Positions 1 to 8,884 of a DNA stretch of 64,000 bases are shown here, in pieces. The position numbers and the translations under genes are program-made. Position 1 is the first letter of the stretch. The number at the start of each line of letters is the position of its first letter. Under the pieces are notes generated by a model. The model had not been told where the DNA came from. It saw only the letters and a program-made list of their open reading frames with translations, and ran no database searches. The DNA comes from Kitasatospora sp. NBC_01250 (GTDB lineage Bacteria > Actinomycetota > Actinomycetes > Streptomycetales > Streptomycetaceae): the NCBI RefSeq assembly GCF_036226465.1, contig NZ_CP108476.1, positions 6,200,001 to 6,264,000 of the forward strand, read 5' to 3'.

Positions 1-408
1 GCGGCCGCCCGCTGCATCACCCAGTGGAAGGGCGAGCGCGGCGCCAAGGCGCTGGCCAAGTGGCGCTCCACCGCGCGCGAAGCGGGCAAGCAGGCCCGCC
101 GGCTGCGCTTTCCCGAGGTGCGCGAGCCGATGACGACCCGCCAGCTGGCCCCGCTGCTGGCCGGCGCCGCGTTCGCGGCCGTGCTGCACGAGGAGGGGGC
201 CGAGCCGCTGGCCACCGCCGCGCTGCCCGCCGAGGGTGACCTGGTGCTGATCGTCGGACCGGAGGGCGGGGTGAGCCCGGAGGAACTGGCGGCCTTCGCG
301 GAGTGCGGCGCGCGCCCCTACCGGCTGGGTTCCTCGGTGCTGCGCACCTCCACGGCGGGCGTGGCGGCGGGCGCCCTGCTGCTGGGCGGCACCGGTCGCT
401 GGTCCTGA
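1..408 (+). CDS. rsmE: 16S rRNA (uracil1498-N3)-methyltransferase, 3' part
   Basis: The gene enters from outside the window; about 135 C-terminal residues are visible. It would methylate U1498 of 16S rRNA in the 30S subunit using S-adenosylmethionine. The frame opens with RCITQWKGERGAKAL, a typical RsmE segment. It then carries LIVGPEGGVSPEEL and LGSSVLRTSTAG, which match the SAM-binding knot of the SPOUT fold (GPEGG...LR.ETA). It ends in TGA at 408, 58 bases before the next gene. No start can be assigned. Confidence 0.93.
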   Translation, partial: AAARCITQWKGERGAKALAKWRSTAREAGKQARRLRFPEVREPMTTRQLAPLLAGAAFAAVLHEEGAEPLATAALPAEGDLVLIVGPEGGVSPEELAAFAECGARPYRLGSSVLRTSTAGVAAGALLLGGTGRWS

Positions 409-454
409 TCCCGTTCCTCCTGGGAATCGCTGGTGGCACCGGCCGGGAGCTGCA

Positions 455-460
455 TAACCT
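455..460 (+). promoter_or_regulatory. -10 box TAACCT, leaderless start of the tricorn gene
   Basis: TAACCT fits the TANNNT consensus of the main streptomycete sigma factor. It lies six bases before the GTG at 467, which has no Shine-Dalgarno sequence. Transcription would begin at or next to the start codon. No clear -35 box is seen. Confidence 0.45.
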
Positions 461-466
461 GACGCC

Positions 467-3400
467 GTGACGGAATCCGAGAGCACCTCTGCCGGCGCCT
501 ACCTGCGCCACCCGCACCTGCACGGCGACCTGGTGACCTTCGTCGCCGAGGACGACATCTGGCTCGCCCCGCTGGACGGTGGCCGGGCCTGGCGGCTGAC
601 CGCGGACCGCTCCCCGGTCTCCCACCCGCGCTTCTCGCCGGACGGCCGCTCGATCGCCTGGACCTCCACCCGCGACGGTGCGGCGGAGATCCACCTCGCG
701 CCCGTCGACGGCGGCGAGGCCCGGCGGCTGACCCACTGGGGCCACACCGCCCGGACCCTGCTGCGGGGGTGGACCCCGCAGGGCGAGCCGGTGGCGGTCA
801 CCAGCGCCGGCCAGGCGACGGCCCGTCAGGCCTGGGCCTTCGCCGTCCCGCTGGACGGCGGGCAGCCGCGCCGGCTGCCCTTCGGGCCGATCGGGCACCT
901 CGCCTTCGAGGCCGCCGCCCCGACCCCCGAGGCGACCCCGGACGCCGCTCCCGACGAGGCGTCCGGCGACCGGGTCCTGCTGCTGTCCGCCTACAGCGCC
1001 GAGCCCGCCCGCTGGAAGCGCTACCGCGGCGGCACCGCCGGGCGGCTGTGGATCGGCACCGAGGGCGGGGAGTTCACCCGCCTGCACAGCGAGCTGGACG
1101 GCAACATCGAGTCCCCCCTCTGGGTGGGCGACCGGATCGCCTTCCTGAGCGACCACGAGGGCAGCGGCCACCTCTACTCCAGCCGCCCCGACGGCTCGGA
1201 CCTGCGCCGCCACACCCACCCCTCGCCCGGCGCCCCGTTCTACGCCCGCAACGCCGCCACCGACGGCACCCGGGTCGTCTGGCACAGCGGCGGTGAGCTG
1301 TGGCTGCTGGACGCGCTGGACGGCGTGGCCCGGCCGCGCCGCCTCGCGGTGCACCCGGCCGGCCCGCGCACCGGCCGCCGCCCCTACCCGCTGCCGGCGG
1401 CCGGGCAACTGTCGACCGCCGCCCCGGACGCCACCGGGCGCGCCGCCGCCGTGGTGGTGCGCGGCACCGTGCACTGGCTGACCCACCGCGAGGGCCCGGC
1501 GCGGGTGCTGGCCGAGACCCCGGGGGCGCGTGCCCGGCTGGCCCGGGTGGTCCCGCCCACCGAGGCGGGCGGCCCGCAGGGCGCGCTCTGGGTGACCGAT
1601 GCCGAGGGCGACGACGCGCTGGAGTACGCCCCGGACGCGCTGGCGGCCGAGCGGCGCCGGTACGCGGCGGGCGGCCTGGGCCGGGTGCTCGGCCTGCAGG
1701 TCGCCCCGGACGGCCGGCACGCCGCCGTCGCCGCGGACGACGGTCGGCTGCTGCTGGTCGCGCTGGCCGACGGAGCGGTGCGCGAGCTGGCCCGCAGCGT
1801 GGACGGCGAGGTCAGCGGGCTGGCCTTCGCCCCGGACTCGGGCTGGCTGGCCTGGTCGCAGCCGACCCTGGGCCCGTGGCTGCTGCGCCAGATCATGCTG
1901 GTGAACCTCGCCTCGGGCGAGGTCGCCGAGGCCACCCCGCAGCGGTTCATCGACACCTCGCCCGCCTTCACCGCCGACGGCAAGCACCTCGCCTTCCTGT
2001 CGATGCGCAACTTCGACCCGGTCTACGACGCGCACAGCTTCGACCTGGGCTTCCCCACCGGAGCCCGGCCCTACCTGCTGACGCTGGCCGCGGACACCCC
2101 CTCGCCGTTCGGGCCCCGGCGCGGTGGCCGCCCGGTGGACGGCGCGGAGGAGAGCGCCGAGACCTCCGAGCCGTCCACCGGGCAGCCCGAGGCGGGCGGG
2201 CAGCCGGCCGCGGAGGCGGCCGAGGGCCCGTCGGCGCCCACCACCGTGGTGGACCTGGCGGGGCTGGCCGACCGGATCGTGCCGTTCCCGGTCGAGGGCG
2301 GCCGGTTCGGCGAGCTGCGGGCGGCCAAGGACGGCGTGCTGTGGACCCGCTACCAGGTGGTCGGCGAGCTCGGTGACGACGCCGCCACGCCCGAGGACGA
2401 GCGCCCCGGTCCGGTGCTGGAGCGCTACGACCTGGCCAAGCTGCGGGTCGAGCAGTTGCTGGACAGCCTGGACACCTTCGCGGTCAGCGCGGACGGCAAC
2501 CGGCTGGCCGTGCTCGACGGCGGCGAGCTGCGGATCGTGCCGGCCGACCACAAGGCCGCCGAGGAGGACGAGACCCGGGTGGACCTGGCGCGGCTGCGGG
2601 TCACCGTGGACCCGGCCGCCGAGTGGCGCCAGATGTTCGACGAGAACGGCCGCCTGATGCGCGACAACTTCTGGCGTGCCGACCTCGGCGGGGTCGACTG
2701 GGCCGGGGTGCTGGCGCGCTACCGCCCGCTGGTCGAGCGGCTGGGCTCGCACGACGAGCTGGTCGACCTGCTCTGGGAGGTGGTCGGCGAACTCGGCACC
2801 TCGCACGCCTACGTCTCGCCGCCCGGGCGGGGCGCGTCCGGCGCACGGCCGCAGGGCCGGCTCGGCGCCGACCTGGTGCGCGACGGCGAGGTGTGGCGGA
2901 TCGCCCGGGTGCTGCCCGGCGAGTCCTCCGACCCCAGGGCCCGCTCCCCGCTGATGGCCCCCGGCGTCGCGGTGAAGGCCGGTGATGCGCTGCTCGCCGT
3001 GGACGGCCGCCCGGTCGACCCGGTGACCGGGCCCGCCGCGCTGCTGGCCGGCACCGCCGGGCAGCCGGTCGAGCTGACCGTCCAGCGGGCCGACGGCACG
3101 GTGCGCCACCCGGTGGCCGTCCCGCTCGCCGACGACGAGGCGCTGCGCTACCACGACTGGGTGGCCGGGCGCCGGGCGGAGGTGCGCCGGCTCTCCGGAG
3201 GGCGGCTCGGCTACCTGCACATCCCGGACATGATGAGCGCCGGCTGGGCCCAGCTCCACCGCGACCTGCGGGTGGAGCTGGCCAAGGAGGGCCTGCTGGT
3301 CGACCTGCGGGAGAACCGCGGCGGCCACACCTCGCAGCTGATCCTGGAGAAGCTCTCCCGACGGATCATCGGCTGGGGCCGCGGTCGCGGCCTGGCGACC

Positions 3401-3796
3401 GCCGAGCCCTACCCGGGCGAGGCGCCGCGCGGACCGGTGGTGGCGCTGGCCGACGAGCACGCCGGCTCGGACGGCGACATCGTCAACGCCGCGATCCAGG
3501 CGCTCGGCATCGGCCCGGTGGTCGGCACCCGGACCTGGGGCGGGGTGATCGGCATCGACAGCCGCTACGGCCTGGTGGACGGCACCTCGGTCACCCAGCC
3601 CAAGTACGCGACCTGGGTGGAGGGCTACGGCTGGGGCCTGGAGAACCGCGGGGTCACCCCGGACGTCGAGGTCCCGATCGCCCCGCACCACTGGGCGGCC
3701 GGGCAGGATCCGCAGCTGGCCGAGGCGGTGCGGATCGCGCTGGAGAGCCTGGCGACCACGCCTGCCAGGACGCCGCCGCCGCTGCCGGAGCTCTGA
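467..3796 (+). CDS. Tricorn-like S41 serine protease (1109 aa)
   Basis: Large cytoplasmic protease of the tricorn family, which degrades peptides released by the proteasome or other ATP-dependent proteases. The N-terminal half has beta-propeller repeats (YLRHPHLHGDLVTFVAEDD, FSPDGRSIAWTSTRDG). A PDZ-like segment follows at about residues 795-890, then an S41 catalytic domain. Tricorn catalytic positions can be matched: GTSHAY with Ser779 and His780, AGSDGD with Ser1001 as nucleophile, and ENRGVTPD with Glu1059. The spacing agrees with archaeal tricorn (about 220 and 58 residues). An acidic, Ala/Pro-rich insert lies around residues 555-590. No signal peptide is seen. The known partner aminopeptidases (tricorn factors) are not next to it. 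Confidence 0.9.
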   Translation: MTESESTSAGAYLRHPHLHGDLVTFVAEDDIWLAPLDGGRAWRLTADRSPVSHPRFSPDGRSIAWTSTRDGAAEIHLAPVDGGEARRLTHWGHTARTLLRGWTPQGEPVAVTSAGQATARQAWAFAVPLDGGQPRRLPFGPIGHLAFEAAAPTPEATPDAAPDEASGDRVLLLSAYSAEPARWKRYRGGTAGRLWIGTEGGEFTRLHSELDGNIESPLWVGDRIAFLSDHEGSGHLYSSRPDGSDLRRHTHPSPGAPFYARNAATDGTRVVWHSGGELWLLDALDGVARPRRLAVHPAGPRTGRRPYPLPAAGQLSTAAPDATGRAAAVVVRGTVHWLTHREGPARVLAETPGARARLARVVPPTEAGGPQGALWVTDAEGDDALEYAPDALAAERRRYAAGGLGRVLGLQVAPDGRHAAVAADDGRLLLVALADGAVRELARSVDGEVSGLAFAPDSGWLAWSQPTLGPWLLRQIMLVNLASGEVAEATPQRFIDTSPAFTADGKHLAFLSMRNFDPVYDAHSFDLGFPTGARPYLLTLAADTPSPFGPRRGGRPVDGAEESAETSEPSTGQPEAGGQPAAEAAEGPSAPTTVVDLAGLADRIVPFPVEGGRFGELRAAKDGVLWTRYQVVGELGDDAATPEDERPGPVLERYDLAKLRVEQLLDSLDTFAVSADGNRLAVLDGGELRIVPADHKAAEEDETRVDLARLRVTVDPAAEWRQMFDENGRLMRDNFWRADLGGVDWAGVLARYRPLVERLGSHDELVDLLWEVVGELGTSHAYVSPPGRGASGARPQGRLGADLVRDGEVWRIARVLPGESSDPRARSPLMAPGVAVKAGDALLAVDGRPVDPVTGPAALLAGTAGQPVELTVQRADGTVRHPVAVPLADDEALRYHDWVAGRRAEVRRLSGGRLGYLHIPDMMSAGWAQLHRDLRVELAKEGLLVDLRENRGGHTSQLILEKLSRRIIGWGRGRGLATAEPYPGEAPRGPVVALADEHAGSDGDIVNAAIQALGIGPVVGTRTWGGVIGIDSRYGLVDGTSVTQPKYATWVEGYGWGLENRGVTPDVEVPIAPHHWAAGQDPQLAEAVRIALESLATTPARTPPPLPEL

Positions 3797-3809
3797 GCGC
3801 TCCAGGCCC

Positions 3810-3850
3810 GTCCGCGGGCCCGGCGGGAGACCCCCGCCGGGCCCGCGGAC
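3810..3850 (+). terminator. Hairpin terminator after the tricorn gene
   Basis: Perfect 18-bp inverted repeat (arms 3810-3827 and 3833-3850) with a five-base loop, 13 bases after the stop at 3796. There is no U-tract, as is usual in streptomycetes. Confidence 0.75.
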
Positions 3851-3923
3851 GCCGGCCGGCTCGGCTAGGCTGCGGTTCCGTCAGACCGTCAGATGCCGAC
3901 GATGTAGTGCGAAGGAGCCCCGG

Positions 3924-4277
3924 ATGTCCGGCGAGCCGCAGGCGGACTGCCTGTTCTGCAAGATCGTGGCGGGTGAGATCCCGGCCACCGTGGTCCGCAA
4001 GACCGAGCGCACCATCGCCATCCGGGACATCAACCCGCAGGCACCCACCCACGTGCTGGTGATGCCGTACGCGCACTACCCGAACGCCCCCGAGCTCGCC
4101 GCCGCCGAGCCGGAGGTCGCCGCCGAGCTGCTCACCGAGGCCGCCGCGGTCGCCGCCGACGAGGGGCTCGCCGACTACCGGCTGATCTCCAACGTCGGGG
4201 CCGGCGCCGGTCAGACCGTCTTCCACGTCCACGTCCACGTGCTCGGCGGCAAGCCGCTGCGCGAGGGCATGGTCTGA
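3924..4277 (+). CDS. HIT family nucleotide-binding hydrolase (117 aa)
   Basis: Histidine-triad protein of the HINT/PKCI type, a small cytoplasmic purine-nucleoside phosphoramidase or AMP-lysine hydrolase. The protein starts MSGEPQADCLFCKI, with CxxC at Cys9 and Cys12, and contains THVLVMPYAHY. The catalytic histidine triad HVHVHVLGG lies near the C-terminus. Its length is normal for the family. A good Shine-Dalgarno (GAAGGAG) precedes the ATG. The RNase Z gene follows after two bases, so the two are very likely co-transcribed. The physiological substrate is not known from sequence. Confidence 0.93.
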   Translation: MSGEPQADCLFCKIVAGEIPATVVRKTERTIAIRDINPQAPTHVLVMPYAHYPNAPELAAAEPEVAAELLTEAAAVAADEGLADYRLISNVGAGAGQTVFHVHVHVLGGKPLREGMV

Positions 4278-4279
4278 CG

Positions 4280-5197
4280 GTGTCGCAGCGCGAACTCGTC
4301 GTCCTCGGCACGGCCAGCCAGGTGCCGACCAGGCACCGCAACCACAACGGCTACCTGCTGCGCTGGGACGGCGAGGGACTGCTCTTCGACCCGGGGGAGG
4401 GCACGCAGCGCCAGATGCAGTACGCCGGGGTCTCGGCCACCGACCTGACCCGGATCTGCGTCACCCACTTCCACGGTGACCACAGCCTGGGTCTGGCCGG
4501 GGTGGTCCAGCGGATCAACCTGGACCGGGTCCCGCACCCGGTGCACGCCTACTACCCGGCCGGCGGGCAGGTCTTCTTCGACCGGCTGCGCCGGGCAACG
4601 GCGTTCCACGAGACGGCCGAGCTGCGCCCGCACCCGGTCGAAGAGGCGGGCGCGCTGCCCGCCGAGGGCGCGCCGTTCGCGCTGGAGGCGGTGCGGCTCT
4701 CGCACCCGGTGGAGGCCTTCGGCTACCGGCTGACCGAGCCCGACGGGCGCCGCCTGCTGCCCGAGCGGCTGGCCGCCCTCGGCATCGCCGGTCCGGCGGT
4801 GGGCCGGCTGCAGCGCGAGGGCGCGATCGAGCTGGACGGGCGGCTGGTCACCCTGGCGGAGGTCAGCGAGGTGCGGCGCGGCCAGCGCTTCGCCTTCGTG
4901 ATGGACACCCGGCTCTGCCCGGGCGCCGAGGCGCTGGCCGAGGGCGCGGACCTGCTGGTGATCGAGGCGACCTTCCTGACCGCCGACGCCCGGCTCGCCG
5001 AGGAGCACGGCCACCTGACCGCCGCCCAGGCCGCGCGGCTGGCCGCCGCGGCGGGTGTGCGGACCCTGGTGCTGACCCACTTCTCGCAGCGCTACCCGGA
5101 CCTGGCCGGTCACCTGGCCGAGGCCCGCGAGCACTTCGACGGCGAGCTGGTGATCGCCGAGGACCTCGCCCGGGTGCCGGTGCCGCCGCGACGGTGA
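4280..5197 (+). CDS. rnz: Ribonuclease Z, MBL fold (305 aa)
   Basis: Metallo-beta-lactamase endonuclease that trims the 3' trailer of tRNA precursors. The zinc motif THFHGDH (His63, His65, Asp67, His68) is intact. The N-terminal LVVLGTASQVPTRHRNHNG and the later VMDTRLCPGAEALAEGADLL and EHGHLTAAQAA segments are typical of RNase Z. The size matches the short form. The GTG start lies two bases after the HIT stop, so translation is probably coupled. Related MBL enzymes without tRNA specificity are possible, but the full motif set favours RNase Z. Confidence 0.88.
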   Translation: MSQRELVVLGTASQVPTRHRNHNGYLLRWDGEGLLFDPGEGTQRQMQYAGVSATDLTRICVTHFHGDHSLGLAGVVQRINLDRVPHPVHAYYPAGGQVFFDRLRRATAFHETAELRPHPVEEAGALPAEGAPFALEAVRLSHPVEAFGYRLTEPDGRRLLPERLAALGIAGPAVGRLQREGAIELDGRLVTLAEVSEVRRGQRFAFVMDTRLCPGAEALAEGADLLVIEATFLTADARLAEEHGHLTAAQAARLAAAAGVRTLVLTHFSQRYPDLAGHLAEAREHFDGELVIAEDLARVPVPPRR

Positions 5198-5374
5198 CGT
5201 CCGCGGTGCGCCGCCCAGGGGGGCGAAAAGCGCTGGCGTCCCTCGCGGAACTGGCCCACCATCGATCGGGCCGCGTCACAGCGAACACCTGCGCGGCGTA
5301 CCCTGGTGACCCCGGAACCGACCGAGCGGCACCCCGAGAGACGGATGGGATGAGGCAGGCCTCAGCGCCGACCC

Positions 5375-6526
5375 ATGAGCGAACCGATGAGTGACACCGC
5401 ACAGCATGGCGCGCAGAACGGCGCGAGGGCCGCCACCCGCGACGGTGACGGATCGACCGCCCGGATCGTGATCCCCGAGAAGCACCCGATGGTCACCCTG
5501 CTCGGTGCCACCGACTCCCTCCTGCGGGTGATCGAGCGCTCGTTCCCGCGGACCGACATCCACGTGCGGGGCAACGAGGTCACCGCCACCGGCGACAGCG
5601 CCGACATCGCCCTCGTCAAGCAGCTGTTCAGCGAGATGATGCTGGTGCTGCGCACCGGCCAGCCGCTGACCGAGGACTCCGTGGAGCGGTCCATCGCGAT
5701 GCTGAAGAGCGCCGCCGCCGACCCCGACGGCGCGGCCGAGAGCCCCTCGGCGGTCTTCACCGCGAGCATCCTCTCCAACCGGGGCCGCACGATCCGCCCC
5801 AAGACGGTGAACCAGAAGAACTACGTCGACGCCATCGACCGGCACACGATCACCTTCGGGATCGGGCCGGCCGGTACCGGCAAGACCTATCTGGCGATGG
5901 CCAAGGCCGTGCAGGCGCTGCAGGCCAAGGAGGTCAACCGGATCATCCTGACCCGCCCGGCGGTCGAGGCCGGCGAGCGGCTCGGGTTCCTGCCCGGCAC
6001 CCTCTACGAGAAGATCGACCCCTACCTGCGTCCGCTCTACGACGCGCTGCACGACATGATGGACCCCGACTCGATCCCGCGGCTGATGGCGGCGGGCACC
6101 ATCGAGGTCGCTCCGCTCGCCTACATGCGCGGCCGGACCCTGAACGACGCCTTCATCATCCTGGACGAGGCGCAGAACACCTCGCCCGAGCAGATGAAGA
6201 TGTTCCTGACCCGCCTTGGCTTCAACTCCCGGGTCGTGGTCACCGGTGACACCAGCCAGATCGACCTGCCGGGCGGTACCCGCAGCGGTCTCAAGGTGGT
6301 CCAGGAGATCCTGGCCGGCGTCCCGGACATCCACTTCTCGATCCTGACCAGCACCGACGTGGTCCGCCACAAGCTGGTCGGCCGGATCGTGGACGCCTAC
6401 GAGCGCTGGGACGCCGAGAACGGCGAGGACCCGGGCCGCGAGGCCCAGGGCCAGTCCTCGCGCAAGAGCGCCCCGCGCGGCCCCCGCAGCCGCACCCCCC
6501 GACAGCCCCATCGCACCGAAAGCTGA
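5375..6526 (+). CDS. phoH: PhoH-like ATPase, YbeZ type (383 aa)
   Basis: P-loop ATPase of the PhoH/YbeZ family, usually encoded beside ybeY and linked to rRNA processing and RNA quality control. The nucleotide-binding core has Walker A GPAGTGKT at residues 164-171 and a Walker B-type FIILDEAQN. VTGDTSQIDLPGG and SGLKVV are further family signatures. The N-terminal third carries a KH-like segment (ADIHV-type RTDIHVRGNEVTATGD). The ATG at 5375 or the in-frame ATG at 5390 could both start it, and neither has a clear Shine-Dalgarno. The C-terminal tail is basic and low in complexity. ybeY follows after 14 bases. Confidence 0.92.
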   Translation: MSEPMSDTAQHGAQNGARAATRDGDGSTARIVIPEKHPMVTLLGATDSLLRVIERSFPRTDIHVRGNEVTATGDSADIALVKQLFSEMMLVLRTGQPLTEDSVERSIAMLKSAAADPDGAAESPSAVFTASILSNRGRTIRPKTVNQKNYVDAIDRHTITFGIGPAGTGKTYLAMAKAVQALQAKEVNRIILTRPAVEAGERLGFLPGTLYEKIDPYLRPLYDALHDMMDPDSIPRLMAAGTIEVAPLAYMRGRTLNDAFIILDEAQNTSPEQMKMFLTRLGFNSRVVVTGDTSQIDLPGGTRSGLKVVQEILAGVPDIHFSILTSTDVVRHKLVGRIVDAYERWDAENGEDPGREAQGQSSRKSAPRGPRSRTPRQPHRTES

Positions 6527-6540
6527 GTCGACACCGCTCC

Positions 6541-7035
6541 ATGTCCATCGACATCGCCAACGAGTCCGGCTGGGAGGCCGACGAGGAGTCCATCCTCGAC
6601 GTCGCCCGCTTCGCCCTCGACAAGATGCGGATCCATCCGCTGTCCGAACTGTCCGTGATCCTCGTGGACGCCGAGGCGATGGAGCAGCTGCACATCCAGT
6701 GGATGGACCTGCCCGGTCCCACCGATGTGATGTCCTTCCCGATGGACGAACTGCGCCCCGGCAAGGAGGGCGAGGAGCTGCCGCAGGGCCTGCTCGGCGA
6801 CATCGTGCTCTGCCCCGAGGTGGCCAAGGCGCAGGGCCTGGCCGCGCCCTCCAAGCACTCGATGGACGAGGAGCTGCAGCTGCTCACCGTCCACGGGGTG
6901 CTGCACGTGCTCGGCTACGACCACGAGGAGCCGGAGGAGGAGCAGGCCATGTTCGGCCTCCAGAAGCGGATCCTCGACGACTGGCGGGCCGGTCGCGGGC
7001 TGTCGGGGATCTCCCCGGCCCCGACGACGCACTGA
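6541..7035 (+). CDS. ybeY: Endoribonuclease YbeY (164 aa)
   Basis: Zinc-dependent endoribonuclease for 16S rRNA 3'-end maturation and 70S ribosome quality control. The signature HGVLHVLGYDH places the metal ligands at His118, His122 and His128. The PTDVMSFPMDE segment is also characteristic. Full length for the family. It sits between phoH and a CorC-like gene, the arrangement conserved in many bacteria, and six bases separate it from the next start. Confidence 0.95.
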   Translation: MSIDIANESGWEADEESILDVARFALDKMRIHPLSELSVILVDAEAMEQLHIQWMDLPGPTDVMSFPMDELRPGKEGEELPQGLLGDIVLCPEVAKAQGLAAPSKHSMDEELQLLTVHGVLHVLGYDHEEPEEEQAMFGLQKRILDDWRAGRGLSGISPAPTTH

Positions 7036-7041
7036 TCCGGT

Positions 7042-8382
7042 ATGAGTGGCGATAGTACGAGCTTTCTCGTTGCGTCCTTCCTGCTGGTGATGCTGGGCTG
7101 GCTGGCCGCCTGTGCGGAGGCCGGCATCTCCCGGGTCTCCCGGTTCCGGGCCGAGGAGGCCGTGCGGGCCGGGCGGCGCGGCGCCGACCGGCTGCTGACC
7201 CTGGCCTCCGACCCGATCCGCTACCTCAACCTGGCCACCCTGATCCGGGTGGCCAGCGAGATGGCGGCGGCGGTCATGGTCACCGTGGTCTGCGTGCGCA
7301 ACCTCAGCCAGGCCTGGCAGGCGATCCTGCTGGCTTTCGGCGTGATGGTGCTGGTCTCGTTCGTCGCGGTCGGCGTCTCGCCGCGCACCATCGGCCGCCA
7401 GCACCCGCTGACCACCGCGACCGCGGCCTCCTTCGTGCTGCTGCCGCTGGCCGCGGTCCTCGGCCCGATCCCGCGGCTGCTGATCCTGCTGGGCAACGCG
7501 CTCACCCCCGGCAAGGGCTACCGCGAGGGCCCCTTCGCCTCCGAGGCGGAGCTGCGCGCGCTGGTCGACCTGGCCGAGAAGGACGACCTGATTGAGGACG
7601 ACGAGCGCCGGATGGTGCACTCCGTCTTCGAGCTGGGCGACACCATCGTGCGCGAGGTGATGGTGCCGCGCACCGACCTGGTGATGATCGAGCGGCACAA
7701 GACGGTCCGCCAGACCCTCACCCTGGCACTGCGCTCCGGCTTCTCGCGGATCCCGGTGGTCGGCGACAACGAGGACGACGTGGTCGGCATCGTCTACCTC
7801 AAGGACCTGGTCCGGCGCACCCACGTCAACCCGGAGGCGGAGGCCGACCAGGTGGACACCGTGATGCGCCCGGCCGTCTTCATCCCGGACAGCAAGCCGG
7901 TGGACGACCTGCTGCGCGAGATGCAGCAGATGCGCTCGCACGTGGCGATCGTGATCGACGAGTACGGCGGCACCGCCGGCCTGGTCACCATCGAGGACAT
8001 CCTGGAGGAGATCGTCGGCGAGATCACCGACGAGTACGACCGGGAGACCGCCCCGGTGCAGGACCTCGGCGACGGCTCCTACCGGATCACCGCCCGCCTG
8101 CTGGTGGAGGACCTCGGCGAGCTGTTCGGCATCGAGCTGGAGGACGAGGACGTCGAGACGGTGGGCGGCCTGCTCGCCAAGCACCTGGGCCGGGTGCCGA
8201 TCCCGGGCTCGGCCTGCGAGATCCCGCTGCCGCCGGACGGTCCTTCGGGGCCGGCCGCGATCACCGCGATCCGGCTGACCGCGGAGAGCTCGGCCGGGCG
8301 GCGCAACCGGATCGGCACGGTGGTGGCCGCGCCGGTCGGGCCGCAGCCGCAGGTCCAGCAGGAGCAGGGCGAACCTGTCTGA
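7042..8382 (+). CDS. CorC/HlyC family membrane protein with CBS pair (446 aa)
   Basis: DUF21 membrane protein of the CNNM/CorB type, probably for Mg2+/Co2+ homeostasis, although members are still labelled hemolysins. Hydrophobic segments lie at about residues 5-25, 60-85, 90-115 and 125-150. A tandem CBS domain follows (VMVPRTDLVMI..., VDTVMRPAVFIPDS...). The C-terminal transporter-associated domain includes VIDEYGGTAGLVTIEDILEE and VGGLLAKHLGRVP. The tail after about residue 420 is Gln/Pro-rich and unconserved. The start lies six bases after the ybeY stop, so it belongs to the phoH-ybeY run. Confidence 0.9.
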   Translation: MSGDSTSFLVASFLLVMLGWLAACAEAGISRVSRFRAEEAVRAGRRGADRLLTLASDPIRYLNLATLIRVASEMAAAVMVTVVCVRNLSQAWQAILLAFGVMVLVSFVAVGVSPRTIGRQHPLTTATAASFVLLPLAAVLGPIPRLLILLGNALTPGKGYREGPFASEAELRALVDLAEKDDLIEDDERRMVHSVFELGDTIVREVMVPRTDLVMIERHKTVRQTLTLALRSGFSRIPVVGDNEDDVVGIVYLKDLVRRTHVNPEAEADQVDTVMRPAVFIPDSKPVDDLLREMQQMRSHVAIVIDEYGGTAGLVTIEDILEEIVGEITDEYDRETAPVQDLGDGSYRITARLLVEDLGELFGIELEDEDVETVGGLLAKHLGRVPIPGSACEIPLPPDGPSGPAAITAIRLTAESSAGRRNRIGTVVAAPVGPQPQVQQEQGEPV

Positions 8383-8459
8383 CCCCGGCCGGCCGGCCCT
8401 CCGGGCCGGGCCGCGTGGCGCCCCGCGGGGTGAGGCGTGGGGCCCCGCGGGTGGCCGCT

Positions 8460-8465
8460 TATGCT
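8460..8465 (+). promoter_or_regulatory. -10 box TATGCT, leaderless start
   Basis: TATGCT ends seven bases before the ATG at 8473, and no Shine-Dalgarno is present. This supports a separate, leaderless promoter for the deaminase-like gene. Confidence 0.45.
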
Positions 8466-8472
8466 CGGCGGC

Positions 8473-8814
8473 ATGACTGACCTTGATCCCGAAGACCAGA
8501 AGATCATCACGCTGGCCCGCTCCGCCCGGGCCCGCAACGGTGTGGCCGAAGGCGCGGCGGTGCGCGACGAGACCGGGCGCACCTACGTGGCCGGCTCGGT
8601 GGAGCTGGCGTCGCTGCGGCTGACCGCCGTGCAGGCGGCCGTGGCGATGGCGGTGGCCAGCGGGGCCAAGGGGCTGGAGGCGGCGGCCGTGGTGACGGCC
8701 GAGGCGGCCCCGGCGGCGGCCGACCTGGCCGTGGTGGGCGACCTCGGTGGCGCGGGCACGCCGCTGCTGCTCGCCGGGCCGGACGGCACCCTGCGGGTCC
8801 GCGCCGAGGCCTGA
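8473..8814 (+). CDS. Cytidine-deaminase-like protein without zinc ligands (113 aa)
   Basis: The position before era and the pattern LARSARARNGVAEGAAVRDETGRTYVAGSVELASLRLTA-type sequence resemble cytidine deaminases. However, the catalytic Cys-Ala-Glu is replaced by TAVQAAV, and the paired PCxxC cysteines are absent; the protein has no cysteine or histidine at all. It is therefore unlikely to deaminate cytidine as a zinc enzyme. It may be a structural or regulatory relic kept by the operon. ATG 8473 is chosen over an upstream GTG (8437) because of the -10 box in front and the conserved MTDLDPEDQ beginning. Confidence 0.8.
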   Translation: MTDLDPEDQKIITLARSARARNGVAEGAAVRDETGRTYVAGSVELASLRLTAVQAAVAMAVASGAKGLEAAAVVTAEAAPAAADLAVVGDLGGAGTPLLLAGPDGTLRVRAEA

Positions 8815-8884
8815 GCCACCCGAGAGCTCCAGCAGAGCCCCGTAAGTAGGAAAAGCAGATAATCTCGCCCGAGGGGGTGGGGTC

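Noticed and set aside
17..3691. 1224-residue open frame on the minus strand
   Set aside because: Antisense shadow of the tricorn gene; low-complexity Arg/Gly/Pro protein with no motif and no start signal. Such frames are expected at this GC content.
5194..5394. 66-residue frame between rnz and phoH
   Set aside because: Overlaps the phoH start, poor codon bias and no Shine-Dalgarno; probably the phoH promoter region.
8422..8451. CCCGCGGGG/CCCCGCGGG repeat after the CorC-like gene as terminator
   Set aside because: Both arms are themselves palindromic GC runs and pair in several ways; too weak to call in this composition.
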